A DNA stretch of 64,000 nt from Chloranthus sessilifolius (taxonomy: Eukaryota; Streptophyta; Magnoliopsida; Chloranthales; Chloranthaceae): positions 73,559,901 to 73,623,900 of the forward strand of contig CM037591.1 of assembly GCA_021018995.1 (NCBI GenBank), written 5' to 3'. Position numbers and translations under genes: made by a program. The notes below the pieces were generated by a model. It was not told the DNA's origin and did not search any database. It saw only the letters and a program-made list of their open reading frames with translations. The stretch's first letter is position 1. Every line of letters starts with the position of its first letter. Shown one piece after another: positions 13,080 to 25,506 of this stretch.

Positions 13080-14140
13080 ACCCCCCTGAGATGCTACCAC
13101 AAATAGCGTCCCACCATGATCAAAATTATTCCCCAGAGTCTCATTGCGTACTCACGAGTACACATGACCACTCCCCAACACCCGCTGCACGAAAACAAGC
13201 CGACAAGATAAAACAAAATAAAATCATCACTCATCGCCCCATCGCTAAATATAAAACCTCCTTGGGACTTAAAGTGAAAATTAACGACGATAAAGTAGCC
13301 AATCACGCTACTCATCCCATCACAATTTGAATCACTCTCTCCTGTCCCATCGCGTAACCTCACATGACCCCTATGTCCCATCGTGACGCTAAAACCCCAC
13401 CACGCGACCTCACACGCCACGTGACCAAAGGAAGGCTCGACCAATGTCCTATCATAAAAAGACAAAAAAATGAGCCTCCTAAAAGTCCCATCACATCGCT
13501 AAGCCCAAAGGGAAACTCCCATCCCGACCTCAAGACACCATTATTATCCCATCACGTCACAAAGTAGCCAAGGAGTCATCAGACCGACACTCCATCGTAC
13601 ACTTATAGACATGTCCCATCGTGATGCAACTACAACCCGATCTCATCATATAACCTAAGATCTGCTAAAGAAGGGAATGAATATAGCTTTCCCGTCGCAT
13701 AACCACCAATGTCCCATCACCAATCACACTTCTCAAAATTCCGTCGCGACCAACTACGGGACACAACCAGAAGGGAAGGCTCATCCAATATCCCATCGCA
13801 AAGAGCCGAACCTCCCTCCAAACATCTTGCCCTGACAATGATCACGTCCCATCGTGACAACTCCTGAATGCCCCATCACGTAGCAGTCGCTAGACTCCAT
13901 TACAACAGAAATATACACTCACCGTCAGAAGAGAGAAATTCCTCCGACATCACATCTCACCCATAAACTATCAAGTCCCATCGTGAACATCTCATGAGGC
14001 AATCCAGACATCCCATCACATTGGTAGCCATCAGGCCCCACTATGACAGAAATGAAGGAGGAGAGGAAACTCTCTAATGTCCCATCATAACACAACAAAG
14101 GGGGCAATAGCGGGCCAATCCCATTGCAAGCAAAAGCCTC
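13080..14140. repeat. Dispersed CCCATCRYG word array in element A
   Basis: About 25 copies of a short word, consensus near GTCCCATCGTGAC, occur at irregular 20-60-base spacing. Examples lie near 13,341, 13,377, 13,546, 13,613, 13,848, 13,977 and 14,008. Variants interchange CG, TG and CA, as expected from CpG decay. Open frames across it (for example 13,091-13,330) are repeat translations, not genes. The array fills the segment between the antisense gene and the 3' LTR. Confidence 0.65.
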
Positions 14141-14459
14141 CCGCCGGCAACAAATAAGGTAAGTAAGCACCCCTTTCTACTTGATATTCTCTGTAAAATA
14201 TAGTTAGTTAATATTAAGCCAAACATTTTCAAAACCTATCTCTCCTAACTCACGAATCACTATAATCCTCTTATAAGAGACAATCATCAGTATTCGTCGA
14301 GAAGGTTAGATGGAGTATTCGACATACCAAGTGTCATCTTGACAACCACATAAATGGTCGGGTCCACAAATCTTGCTCCAGTGGATCTTCTCAGTGACAT
14401 CTTGGAAGCCATGTTTTCTATCGGGATTCCCCTTGCACCCACAGTTGAGGAGGCCCTCG

Positions 14460-14462
14460 AAT
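14460..14462. repeat. Target-site duplication AAT, left side of CACTA element
   Basis: AAT stands directly before CACTACGTGAAAA and again directly after the right terminus at 27,001-27,003. Three-base duplications are the rule for CACTA (En/Spm) transposons. Confidence 0.85.
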
Positions 14463-14479
14463 CACTACGTGAAAATCGA

Positions 14480-14825
14480 TAAAAAACAACGGCCCAAAAC
14501 CGTTGTAAATGTCATAAGCAATGGTTATGAGCCGTGGTAACGGCCGTTGTTTATAGAGCACTGATTTTCATAAACCACGGCCCAAAACCGTTGTTTATTT
14601 ACCAGATAAACAACGGCCGATGCCCGTTGCAAATTTGCAACGGTTTGTGACCGTTGTTTTAATGAAAAAAGGGTTGTTATTTTTCTACATAAACCACGGC
14701 CTAAATCGGTGGTATATATAAACAACGGCCAAAATAAATTGTTAATTTACTCCAAGTAACAACGGTTATGGACCGTTGTTTTTCGCCATTGCCAAATAAC
14801 AACGGTTATGGACCGTTGTTTTTTT
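14480..14825. repeat. Left subterminal repeats of the CACTA element
   Basis: More than ten copies of AACGGCC, CCGTTGT and related words occur in both orientations. Several form hairpins, such as AACGGTTATGGACCGTT, which occurs twice (about 14,762 and 14,802). In known CACTA elements such arrays bind the DNA-binding transposase subunit. Confidence 0.8.
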
Positions 14826-15196
14826 ATTTTATATTTAAAAAAAAACATAGCTTCCATTTTTTTTACTATAATTGGAGTCAATCTACTTGTTACAAATATT
14901 ATCAACTACAGATCTCTCTACAAGGGAAAAAATTCATAATCCATTCAAGTAGATGAAAAAATAATAAGTCAAAAATAAAATTATTCTACAACATCGTATT
15001 AATACATTCAACACCTTTTGATTAAAATATTCAAAGATATTATATTAATATATTCAACAACATCCTATAAACACATTCAACAACGCCCTCTTCAAGCATG
15101 ACTTGGGTTGCCAATAATACCTAATGACATAGAATTTTAATATCTCATTGCTTGACACCTTTGATTGAGCACCTTTAATCGAGCATGACTCGGCTA

Positions 15197-15347
15197 CTCG
15201 AGCACAATCCCTTTGGCATGGGAAGAGCCTGCAAATGGCTTCTTCCACTCGTTGTCGAGATGTCTTTTCTTGTATGATTTCTCCACCCACTTCTGTCTCC
15301 TCCTTTGTTTTTTCAGCTTGCACCCAGTTCCCATACCACGAGTTTTC
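15197..15347 (-). pseudogene. RPS23: Captured exon of 40S ribosomal protein S23 (uS12)
   Basis: Reading the minus strand, a splice acceptor (TTTGTGGCAG) is followed by 50 codons beginning [20 protein letters not shown] and ending [15 protein letters not shown]. This matches the N-terminal third of eukaryotic uS12/S23 from residue 3 onward, including the basic tail and the [17 protein letters not shown] block. The native protein is about 142 residues. Here the reading frame meets TAG immediately after the match and the homology stops, so the decoding-centre half is absent. In the ribosome the protein sits at the 40S decoding site. This copy is a transposon-carried fragment with no sign of a complete gene. 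The intact acceptor implies capture from genomic DNA, not from mRNA. Confidence 0.85.
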
Positions 15348-15419
15348 CTGCCACAAAACAGACTAAGTCATATCCAAGGAACAAATTTCATAATAAAATG
15401 ATTCTCAAGCTTACATGTG

Positions 15420-16450
15420 TGTTCAAGCAAAAAAAATGTGCATAAGAGCAACTTGCATAAGAATTTTTGTATAATTACATTAGGAGCTTAAAATTAGAAA
15501 AGGAATATGTAGCTGGTAGCCTGAAGATACACACAAGATACACACGCACACATATATAATGGGATGGGTTCATTACAAAATCTTTCATTGGTATATCTCC
15601 AGTTCTCTAATGTCCCATTTGGTGACACACACACACTTTGCATCCAAATGCCATACTCATCAAAAATAGGAATTCTTTTATCATACGATTCAACTCGATA
15701 CAGAGATTAGGTGCAATTTCCTGCAGGTAGCTGGTAACCAGAAGATAATGTTGATTTAAGCAAAACTATAAAAAAATTAGACTATAGCATCCATGTTGTT
15801 GATTAAGGAAATACATTAATACATGGTTTAATTCAGTTTTAAATTACATAACCAAATGCAAAACCTATCAAATCAGGAGATCTACAACTGATTAACTTGT
15901 CATCAATTTTCTTTGATTTTGAAAGGATCATTTTTATATGTTATTTTATGATGAGTGATCCAAAAAATAAATGACTTGCTATAAGTTTTAATGCTCATAA
16001 AAACTTAATAATTCTGAATAGAGAACATAAAATTCTTTAGTTGTTACATTCCCTACATTTGATAGGGTGCCAAGACATGATTATATGTTAATCTCATAAA
16101 TATTAAAATGATATAACCAAATACTGATATACAGATGAAGTATGAAAACCACGATTTATCGAAAAAAAAATTAGGGGGATGCATTACTAGCTAAAGCTAA
16201 TAATACAGAGAGAACCATAAGAGGTGCAAATAGCTAAAGCTAATAATCAAGAACTAGTGAATCTAAGACCAACAACTGCAGTCAATGACAAGATTATTTA
16301 TTCAGAGCACAGTTTTAGGTTCATTCATTGAACAACTGTACATATTTTCTCTTAAAAGAGTCTACAACATACCAGAATGCTCGAAGATGGAGATATGCAG
16401 GATCAAATGAATGCAATTTCTACCTTTGACTTCCCAAATAAAGTTGTCAA
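15420..16450. other. CACTA interior, AT-rich, nothing recognised
   Basis: No conserved coding or structured repeat is visible. The stretch could be captured intron or transposon filler. Confidence 0.4.
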
Positions 16451-16459
16451 TTTCAAAAT

Positions 16460-16740
16460 TTAGGAGGGTTGATCTAAAGGATGCCTCAGGCTGACCAACT
16501 CGATATCGAATATAAGAGTGCCAAGGGTGGAACCTTCTCCGTTGGCGAGACGGGTCTGACTGAAAATGGTGGTAAACAGCCTCTGCCTGTCAAAGAACTG
16601 CACATCATAGCTGTGTGGGTTCTGAAAAAACAGAGATGGTTCATAGATTTGGTCCCCCACCATGTCAAGTAGGTAAAATGACCAAAATGCCATGATGGAT
16701 ATCAAGTTGTTTTCCTTGTCAGGCCATGAACCAAGATGGA
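16460..16740 (-). pseudogene. Unidentified captured exon-like segment
   Basis: The minus strand stays open for about 80 codons with a balanced, globular-looking composition (FYLLDMVGDQIYEPSLFF; YDVQFFDRQRLFTTIF; EGSTLGTLIFDIELV). Upstream in the same frame are LGSWPDKENN and one stop. I could not assign a family. It lies on the same strand as the other captured pieces and has host-like codon use, so a captured gene fragment is more likely than chance. It could instead be remains of a transposase. Confidence 0.4.
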
Positions 16741-16985
16741 CATCCCATTATGGAATTGCCACACCGTACAAGCTACTTTGATGAGTAAACCTTCAAATTG
16801 TAGCTAGATAAACAATAAATTAATAAGCATGGAAAATCATATGAAATATAGGCTGAAATCAACTTCATTATCAAGAACAATTGAAAACTAAACAAAAAAG
16901 AATTTGACATGACATATATGTAAATGATGAGCATCATATTGTGAAACAGAGTTTTGGCCCTTTTAAGTGCCATGTAGCACCAATT

Positions 16986-17018
16986 CCCCCCCCCCCCCCC
17001 CCCACACACAAACACACA

Positions 17019-17090
<72 letters not shown>
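16986..17090. repeat. Compound microsatellite C(n)-(CA)n-(TA)n
   Basis: A C run of 18 bases is followed by about 40 CA units with two interruptions and then a short TA run. The long Val-Cys open frame opposite is an artefact of this repeat. Confidence 0.95.
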
Positions 17091-17099
17091 ATTAGTTCT

Positions 17100-18494
17100 A
17101 CAAATTTGGTTTAGTTTCCTTGGAGTTGCTAAAATTTGAACTAGCTGTATTTTCATTCTGGATCAGCCATGTATGGGTTAAAACAAAATTTCGAGCAGGA
17201 CCGGATCGCCAATCTCAAACATTCAATGGGAAACAAAAGTTGAAACATCATACCTGAGGAATGAAAAATTCAGAGCAAACCTCTGACTTGAGATCAGACA
17301 ATGAAGTTTTAGAGGAGTTAAAAGAGCTTTCCATCAATACTCCCACAATCCTGAAATTTGGCTACGTATCTATGAACCTAGTTCACTTGAGGACTTGAAC
17401 CTCAATCGCATGTGCATGAGACTAATATGTGTTGGAGCTAGGAAAACAATTAAGTCCCTAATATCTGAATCTCTTGAAGTTTGAAACCCTCACATGTTTG
17501 ACCTATAGATTAGGTCCTGGTAAACCTTGAATCATGACCATTGAACCACAAGGAATGACACACAGATACTTAACTCCGGAAATCATGAACACTTGGGTAA
17601 TGAAAGATATAAGAAATCTGAACCTAAACCCATCTCAAACATGGGTATTGAATTTGATCTGAATCCCAGAGTTGAGAACTCTTGGGCAGTGATGTTGAGA
17701 CATAAGCTTTGAACCCATTGATATACGGGCCTTTCACCTCAACCATCCTTTCAAAAGTTGGCATCCATATATGTAAGGGTTCCTAAAAAATTTAAACTGA
17801 TAAATGTTTCGCTAAATTTCTAAACTGTCCAAAGTCATCCTTATTTTTAATGGTAGTATCTGCTATATACCACCTTCATTTGATTTCTCAAATGAATTAA
17901 ACTTCCAAGACTGCATCAGCCATCAAGCATATACACATCAACTATGAAGTAGAACTCAAGAACATGCAGTGCGCGGATGCTACATCTGTTGCATAGGTAT
18001 GAGGATTGTACACTTGCAAAATGTTAATGCACCGTTATTGTCAACATATGTTAATGATATGGTTGCTAATATTATATAATTGAACTCTGAAATCCATAGA
18101 ATTAATATTGTATAATTCAAGTAAAGATTAGGAAGAGTTGATTTGATTATTATTGTTATCATCTATTTTGGGTAGAGTTGGGATTAAAGGGGCGACCTCA
18201 AGGTTGTGCCTATTTCCCAAAATTAGCACCAGCCAAAGGATACAAACATCAATTATACAAAGATGGCAAATCAAAACCTTTTTGTGATAATTTGGAGACC
18301 AGCTACCAATTAAAAAGAAAAAGAAAGAAAAGGATATTTGAGGCCAATTAAAGAAAAAAATTACCCCTGATCATAAAGATTCTGCAGTATTGAACATTGC
18401 AAGTTAAGAGAAAAGCCCACATCTCCCTGTCAATAAAGCATTATAAAAAAAAATGATTTTCTCCACAATAGTAACCAAAATCAAACTCCAAAAG

Positions 18495-18539
<45 letters not shown>

Positions 18540-20230
18540 TGATCTCTACCATGTTTATTTTAGCCTTGAAATATGGACCATTGAAATCATTTAATGTGTG
18601 ACCTTTGCTTTAAATTTTTTAAAATTTATCTAAACAATGCACTCGAGCTCCACGCGGCACCATAACAGTGTTTTGGGAGCCACATGGAGCTCCACGTGGA
18701 CTGTAACCTTTTTTTTATATATATGCAGATGAAGTTAAAAAAAAACCTGTATGACCAATCCAAGATAGGGTTCACTCTCATGAAAGGAGGTCATCCAGGT
18801 GAACTTTGGGAGAGCTGTTTTTGACCAACCTGCATTGACAATAAGAAAACGCGCAAAAATGTCAAAGTATAAGATTCAGATCAAACTGACCCTTAATGCA
18901 AAGCTTTTTGAGAAGTAATTCTCAATGCATAGCTGCGAAAAGATAACTGTTGAGAGCAAGTTCGTGGGCAAACATACTAACTAGCAGCATGGTTTGAAAT
19001 CCAAAAACTTGACTCGTATCGACTTGAAACTCAGCCAGCTCGGGTTAAATTGAAGACTCAGGTAAACCTCGACTCAGTCCAACTCGGTAATTTAGTTAAC
19101 ATTTTAATTTATATAGGCTTGCTTTTGACAAAATAAGGTTATATAGAGGAGTTGAAAAAATGATCCTCTCGCTTTTTTTTTTATTGGTAAAGGAAATAGT
19201 CCTCTCGCTTTGAAAAAAAAAGGCTTTGGTCATCTAATACCAGCTTAAAGAAATAAAATAAAATTGAAAACTTACAATACTGCAACAGGTTATACAACTG
19301 CTTTGAGGAGTGATCGAGTGTAAGCTGCAAGAACTAAGGAAGGGTACTTCAAATCTAGTGCGGTAAATCATCAAGAGATTGATCGCTCCACCCTACGCTA
19401 GAGCTAACAATCTCATATCGAGCATGTATCCTACTAAATCCAATCAAGTACCCACATCAATAACAGGTGAAAAATAAATAAGAAAGTGAAAAAGTGATCT
19501 CTTCGAGTCATTTAACTGTTGTAACCTAATTTTCTAACCAATATGGAAATCTTGGCATATAAGGTTAAAAAGAAACTGAGTTTTATTTATGTAGTTCTTA
19601 GGTTTTACCAATCAGGATGACTGTTGTTGCTGTCATTGCTGGCCGAATGTGCAATTGCAGGTAAAAGGTTCCATACCTGTGATGTAGCGAGCTGCAAGAC
19701 CACAAACAAATAAAAAATAAAATTAATAATAATAATATATATATTTTAATTTAATTAAAAAATTACAGATATTTTTGAACACTAAATACATGAAAGGTCA
19801 AAAGTAAACTCCACAGATCATGTGCTCATAAATAGCTCTATAAAAGTGTGTTGTGATACTCAGAGTTGGCAGGTTTGAGCCCAGCCTACATTTGGGGGTT
19901 AAAAAATAGAGTGGACTGTGATATGATGGTGGACCATCCATCAAGGTGCTGCTCTTCCTAGAGTTAAAATAGGGGCACTTCCAAATGGAATTCAGGGTAG
20001 GCGGAGAACAAAAAAAAAAAGTAAAAGCAAAAGAATCCAATATCACAGATATACTACCACTTCATTTAAAAAACTATATAATACAATATACCCATCAAAT
20101 TAAGTTGAGCTCAAATGGGAGTAATCAGAGATTCAGCTTGTCATCACAGGATATGCCTTCAATGGTAGTACATAGAGGATGAGTTGTTAGGGTAGCCATC
20201 ATACATAGGCTGTGACACTGTGGAGTTAGA
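17100..20230. other. CACTA interior without recognised genes
   Basis: No convincing coding sequence is seen. It holds an (AT)n tract at 18,500-18,535, a CCACATGGAGCTCCACGTGG near-palindrome at 18,680-18,699, and short poly-A/T runs. Parts may be introns of captured genes. Confidence 0.45.
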
Positions 20231-20232
20231 GA

Positions 20233-20424
20233 CCTTGCTGCTGTTTGGCCATCTGCAAGAGAGCCTGGCCTGAAAGGCCACCAGAACCAGCAGCCTAGTC
20301 CAGTGCCAGCTGGCGCTGATAAGCCAACAACTCTGTGGCCGAGTAGCCTTGTTGATTAAGGATCTGGAAAGGTGGGATAGAAGGCGGAAGCGGATTCGAA
20401 GTCATCCCCGAAGGTGTTGGTTTG
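20233..20424 (-). pseudogene. Unidentified captured exon, Pro/Gln/Ala-rich
   Basis: After an acceptor-like TTCTGTTACAG the minus strand encodes GMTSNPLPPSIPPFQILNQQ, then GYSATELLAYQRQLALD and GLSGQALLQMAKQQQ. In-frame stops lie just after the acceptor and near the middle. The composition resembles the disordered Q-rich regions of plant RNA-binding or transcription-related proteins, but I do not recognise the gene. Its strand agrees with the neighbouring RPS23 and VSR pieces. Confidence 0.5.
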
Positions 20425-21072
20425 CTCCCTCATGAGCACTGTAACAGAAACCTCATTTATTAGCAATTACACTACCACTAGGTAGCTTTCCAATACAGAG
20501 AAAAAATTAAAAGAGAACAAAATGAATAATAAAATGGTGAACTTATGATGATGATATTTTTAGACCCCAATTCCTAATTCATTCATCCTACTTTTCCCTT
20601 TCTAGAACGAAAATGCATCCTAACTTGCAAAGAAAAATTGACAAAAAAATAGAAATCTGAGATTGATGCTAGAGATTAATCTTCGAAAATGAACCATCAA
20701 TGGTATAACAGGTACGAGAAGCAGCATTGGTGGATGGCCTAAGGCCCTCATAAGGTTGATTTGGAAAATGCACCCGACCATTAAGTTCATTTAAGCCAAA
20801 ACTAATAATGGCCCTGGAGAAGAAACTTGAAAAGGGGAGATACAGGTTTTCTTCCAGTTACCAGCCGATAAACTATCGATTTTAACAAACCTAGTACTAG
20901 GTATGTCCATGGGACAGGTCAACCTAGACCCGACCCGATTGGCTCAATGACATGAAAAACATAAAAAGATGGTCTTTCTAATAACTGCGACCAGTGGAGA
21001 AGGCATAAAACTATCCATAAGGACATAAATATAGATTTTTATACAAAAAATGTAACAATCACACATGAATAC

Positions 21073-21142
21073 CTTGATACTACACATTATTAATAACCAG
21101 AGTGGGCAAGATAGTCACATCACCACAAGATCCTCGACCAAC
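21073..21142 (-). pseudogene. Captured vacuolar sorting receptor exon (GDVTILPTLVINN)
   Basis: On the minus strand TTCTAG is followed by codons VGRGSCGDVTILPTLVINNV, a stop, then YQG, and a donor GTATTC. Plant VSRs have GxGSRGDVTILPTLVIN(N/D)VQYRG here, so one Gln codon of the family has become TAG. Both splice edges are intact, which shows a genomic capture. The next family exons (KLERTAVLKAICAGF, then the EGF repeats) were not found at lower coordinates. Confidence 0.8.
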
Positions 21143-21349
21143 CTAGAAATCAAAATAAATATGATCAGTACACAAACGCCTGATTGCAAAGCATAAAAAT
21201 GTGAATATCATAAACTCTTAAGACCAGGTGATCTCCTTAAATAACTACTAGTGAAGAAATATTTCTTACATGGAGCAATGAAGATGATGGGTCTGAAACA
21301 TAAATGTTTTAGGGAAATAAACCAACAGGTGATGCTAAAATGATAAAAT

Positions 21350-21438
21350 CTGTATATCTTGCTCAGCCTTTAACACTTCCTTCTCCACATCGACATGAGA
21401 ATCGCCCATGCACTTTGTGATCTTTTCAAGCGATAAAT
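21350..21438 (-). pseudogene. Captured vacuolar sorting receptor exon (LEKITKCMGD)
   Basis: After acceptor CCATCAG the minus strand reads LSLEKITKCMGD, then a variable stretch, then EKEVLKAEQDIQ, matching the VSR segment LPLEKIKKCMGDPEADxENEVLKxEQ. The base pair after the final CAG is AT where a donor GT is expected, so the splice site appears lost. It lies directly between the two other VSR exons in the right order. Confidence 0.78.
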
Positions 21439-21519
21439 CTGATGGTTCAAAATAAAACCATAAGGTCATCAGATTGTAAAGAGAAGCAACAAGGAGATCT
21501 CAATTCCCCCTACTCTTAC

Positions 21520-22148
21520 CAAGTGACTTGAGAACCTTCTCAGCACATTCCTTGCTATACTTCTTCTCCTTCATCGAACATCTAATACGGAAATCCGTGA
21601 CAAAATTCCACCAAACCCAAGAATGATTAGTCTCGTTGGCAACTCTGTGAACACATGCTGCCTCAAATTCTCAACAACCACTTGTTTCCCTTCATACCCT
21701 TCAGAGAAATCCTGCTCCGGATCGGGTGCACAGTACCTCCCATTATTTATACATTGAGATTTACATTGCTTACTTAGAATAAAAGATTCGGGGCAGAACC
21801 AAGTTATATAGTGAGGGGTGAAGTGAGTGTAACCACCCTTCTCGAGAATTCATCATTGTTATTGGTCCAAAGCTCATACTCGACCCTCTCATTAGGGTGA
21901 TGAGGCATCGATTCTTTCCAATCTAACTGTATTATGACCTCGTGACCCAACGCTTCCTTCAGGCTGTCCCCGAAAGATCGAACTATCAAAGCTGATGGGA
22001 TTGTAATATTTGTTATGTATCCATCTCTATCACTGCTTTCATAAGGTGAATCCATGGTGATCAAAGGCTCGTCTATGCTATCGGCGACTAAAATGACGGC
22101 AAAGACAAATTGCTAATTCGCTCCACACCTTTAAAGCAAAGTAGCATT
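21520..22148 (-). pseudogene. Captured vacuolar sorting receptor exon(s): PA domain and following region
   Basis: This minus-strand stretch starts after TTTCTTTGTAG with ECYFALKVW, then [78 protein letters not shown] and [20 protein letters not shown], ending at donor GTAAGA. This is the lumenal PA domain and cysteine-rich central part of plant VSR/BP-80 receptors, single-pass membrane proteins that carry soluble cargo from Golgi to prevacuole. Relative to the family it has a frameshift shortly after ECYFALKVW, lacks about 22 codons after WTNNNDE, and shifts frame at least twice more. The EGF repeats, membrane span and sorting tail are missing, so it could not act as a receptor. The longest open piece is 21,804-22,064. 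Confidence 0.85.
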
Positions 22149-25060
22149 CTACAAAGAAAAGAACACAGAATTTACAAATGCTTATTTACGAAGAGGCTTT
22201 GGTTTTTTCTTGGTGAATTAAGAAAGTGCAGACCATAAAGGAACACAAGCTTAAGCACCCATTACAATTGTTATGAGAATTTTTGATTGCTAGTTCTGTA
22301 AGGTAGAGAATTTGCCAAAATTTGAAGAGCAAAATGACTAGAGGCAAAATTTCTATATATCAATAAGGGCAATCAGAAAAATATGAAGGAGAAAAAAGTA
22401 ACAACAATTTTTTACTCAAGATAGCTTTTTAGACACTTGACTGGTAGCTTTTATAGATTTCTGCAGAAAATAAACAAAGGAAAAAAAAGTAATCTAGAAA
22501 AACAAAAAACTGAAGAGAAGGCCCATGAAACACACCTATACACACACACACACACAAAGAAGCGAGATTTAGATATAAGAACAATCTAAAAAGACAAACC
22601 CAAAAATAAACAACTTTCCATAATTAACAGAACTTGTCTTAAAAGTACCATGTCGTCTCTCAATGGATATTAGTGAGGGAAGAAATTGTTAGAATTTATC
22701 ATGCAGAAATTGTGAGAATAATCACAGTCAGCTCTTAAAAGGTGTCAATCCTAATTAGTTAAATACCTCAAAACCTGCATTCACCAAGTCGAAGTGAGGA
22801 GCCAAGCAAAACTGATTGATTAAATACCTCAAAAATAATAATAGATAAAAATATATGCAATTTTTCTCCCATTCACCTTTCTTCTTTTAAATTCAATTGC
22901 AACAAAAAAAAAATCATTTTTTTTATTGGTCAAGAAAGAGATCATCAATTGGAACTTTAGAAAGATTCAATGTTGCTTCTTTCCAATAGGTACCTTGTCT
23001 TTTCCAGCAAAAAAAAAGTTGGATTTTCAAGTCTCATGAAGCTTGCTTGTAGTAACAACATGTAACTGATTCTGTCATGCAATCCCCCCCAGGTGTTCGG
23101 AAAACCATAAGAGTGCCAAGTGATTTGAACCTGCTCTATTTTTCTACTCATCATCATTATCCTATCTAGCTCTGCTTTTCAATTAAGTTGCATAAATTGC
23201 ATTTTCCTCAGTAATTTTTATTTCTAAAGGTGACTAATCTGCCACGGCGTCACCCCTAGAGTGAGATCTAAAGTGTTCTATAAAAATATATACTACAATG
23301 TGTATTTCGATATGAGAAAATATGATACTCAAATGACATCAAATCTTACTTGTCATAAGCTCAATATGAAACCATTTTTGTAATCTGTCTTCCATTTTTC
23401 TCCAAGCAATGCAACTGCAACAAATTACAACAATAAAAGGAGTAAGAATTCTATATAATATACATGTACGAAAATAGAAACCAGAGTAAGGAAAAATATG
23501 TTATCCAAATGCCACCTTAACTATGTTGGTTAACTAGATTACAACAATTAAATCATTAATATATGCCTACTGACTATTGACTATATGGACTATATTGACT
23601 ATACAGCAATTAAATCATTAAGATGTGTAAACTTACACATGAAATCCGAAAGAACATATATACAATCATGTCCATAGCATAGTCATAGATTTCTCCAAAT
23701 ATCTTCGAATTTTTCCAAAATTTCACGCAAATGGGCACTGAATCTTGCGAGGAGAAACTTCGCCTATTTTGGTATATTGTTGAAAATTTTTGAAATTCAT
23801 CAAAACTTTCCAAAATGACCGTTGTCCAAATATTGCCGAAACAGAACTTTGCTACTATGGTAAGTAGTATAGTGCTAGGTGCAAGATTCAAAATAAGGTT
23901 ATGCAAACTGAGTAGATGATTTCAGTTAAACTACCACAATGAGATCCTGGCTGTAAGATCTTCAATAATGATGATCTTCAATAAACTTAAAGAGAAGTGG
24001 TAAGAAACAACATGAAAGATTGTGTAGATACAGAGATTTTAGCCTTGAACAAAAAAAGAACAACAAAATAGGACTCATAAAGCCAACCCCAAATAGATGA
24101 GATAAGATGATGAGTTGATCACAATGCTAAGGATGATGACGTCTAATATATTACTTGTAAAAGGCCAATAATATTTTTTATTTCAGGCATTCATATGTTA
24201 AATTGACACACATCACCAATAAAAGTAGTTAGCATCTGAGTGTATTATTGGAAGATATAAATTGATAAAATAATTCCAATAAAAACTTGGAAAGCATAGC
24301 CCGGATGCCAAAAACATGAAACCAAATCCATCCCAAGCGCTTTACAGGCTAAAATACTGTGGACTGAACTAGTTCCATTAAACTATCAAATGGGCATATT
24401 GGCATGGAATCATTTGTTTCTTGGGTCCCTACAGGAAAAATGGAAAATTGAGGTAAAGAACTAGTCTTACAATCTGATTCAGTGCACCCAAAATTATATC
24501 ACAGTAGACAAGGTCAATGTGACTATTATTTGAGAACCTTCATCTTCCAAAACCCTCCATTACAATTTCTATTGCTCATATATCTTCAAACTATACAAGA
24601 TCATCTAAAAACAAAATGATTCCCAAGCATATATTGAGAGAGAGATAAGTCAAATGATGAATGAGCATCGCCCTCTCCTGTCTAAGCACAACTCCAAGAA
24701 AGATTCCGTAGGCATTTCTTTGGACACTACCTTTAACGAATTATTTTCCCTTTGTAAATGACCTAACAACAAGATTTCTAGAAGAATTCACTCTAAAATT
24801 TTATGATGGGGCTCGAGGTGAAATCAATTTTTCCATGCTTAGAACACAACTTCTAGAATGTTAATAAATCAACCTGAAAGTGGAATCAATTACCCTAATC
24901 CTATTAATTACCACTAAATAGATCAAAGTAATATATACAATTAAATATTAAAAAATCAACAAAATTCACATCACATAGTTTCAGAAAATTCAACCTTCAT
25001 CTTAATATGATAAATTATCAAATAGATCATTTGGAAAATCATCACCGACCTTATTTTTTA
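22149..25060. other. CACTA interior, probably intronic, nothing recognised
   Basis: The stretch is AT-rich and no conserved coding was seen. It could be intron DNA of the captured receptor gene, since it lies upstream of its PA-domain exon on the same strand. The open frames at 22,957 and 23,610 lack protein-like composition. Confidence 0.4.
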
Positions 25061-25081
25061 AAATCTTGGGATGCATCTTTG

Positions 25082-25210
25082 TTGGGCTCGCAGTTCAACA
25101 CAAATCATCAATGCATCCATGTTGGACTTTCAGTTCAACACAAATCATCAGTGCAACCATGTTGGGCTTGCAGTTCAGCACAAATCATCAATACATCCAT
25201 GTTGGGCTTT
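25082..25210. repeat. 40-bp minisatellite, three units plus a partial one
   Basis: Units run from TTGGGCTCGCAGTTCAACAC to ATCCATG with a 40-base period (starts at 25,082, 25,122 and 25,162) and few mismatches. The three overlapping open frames here are translations of the repeat. Confidence 0.9.
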
Positions 25211-25506
25211 GGAAACTACAAACACACAAGGAATTGAAATCACCGGTCTATAATAGGAATACTCTTATCAGTATGAAAACATGGTTCAAAATATTGGAAA
25301 ACACTAGATTTTTTCCAATATATACCCCTACTGGATGAATCAGTGATGGTACATCCCAGAGAACATACAGGATATATTTCATCTGGTATTTAAAAAAAAA
25401 TGCAGAATCCCGAGTGATATTTTCCAGTATTTTCAACATTTGGCAGCACTAGAGACCAGATTTTAAACCTTCCTAGAAACACCAAAAAGAAACCTTGGTT
25501 GCTTAC

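Noticed and set aside
13091-13567. Open frames through the CCCATCRYG array on both strands
   Set aside because: They arise from the repeated word, which lacks stops in some frames.
16773-17156. Minus-strand open frame with a long Val-Cys run
   Set aside because: It is a translation of the CA microsatellite and C run; there is no gene support.
23610-23906. 98-codon minus-strand open frame in the CACTA body
   Set aside because: Composition is that of AT-rich non-coding DNA, with no motif and no splice context tying it to the receptor exons.
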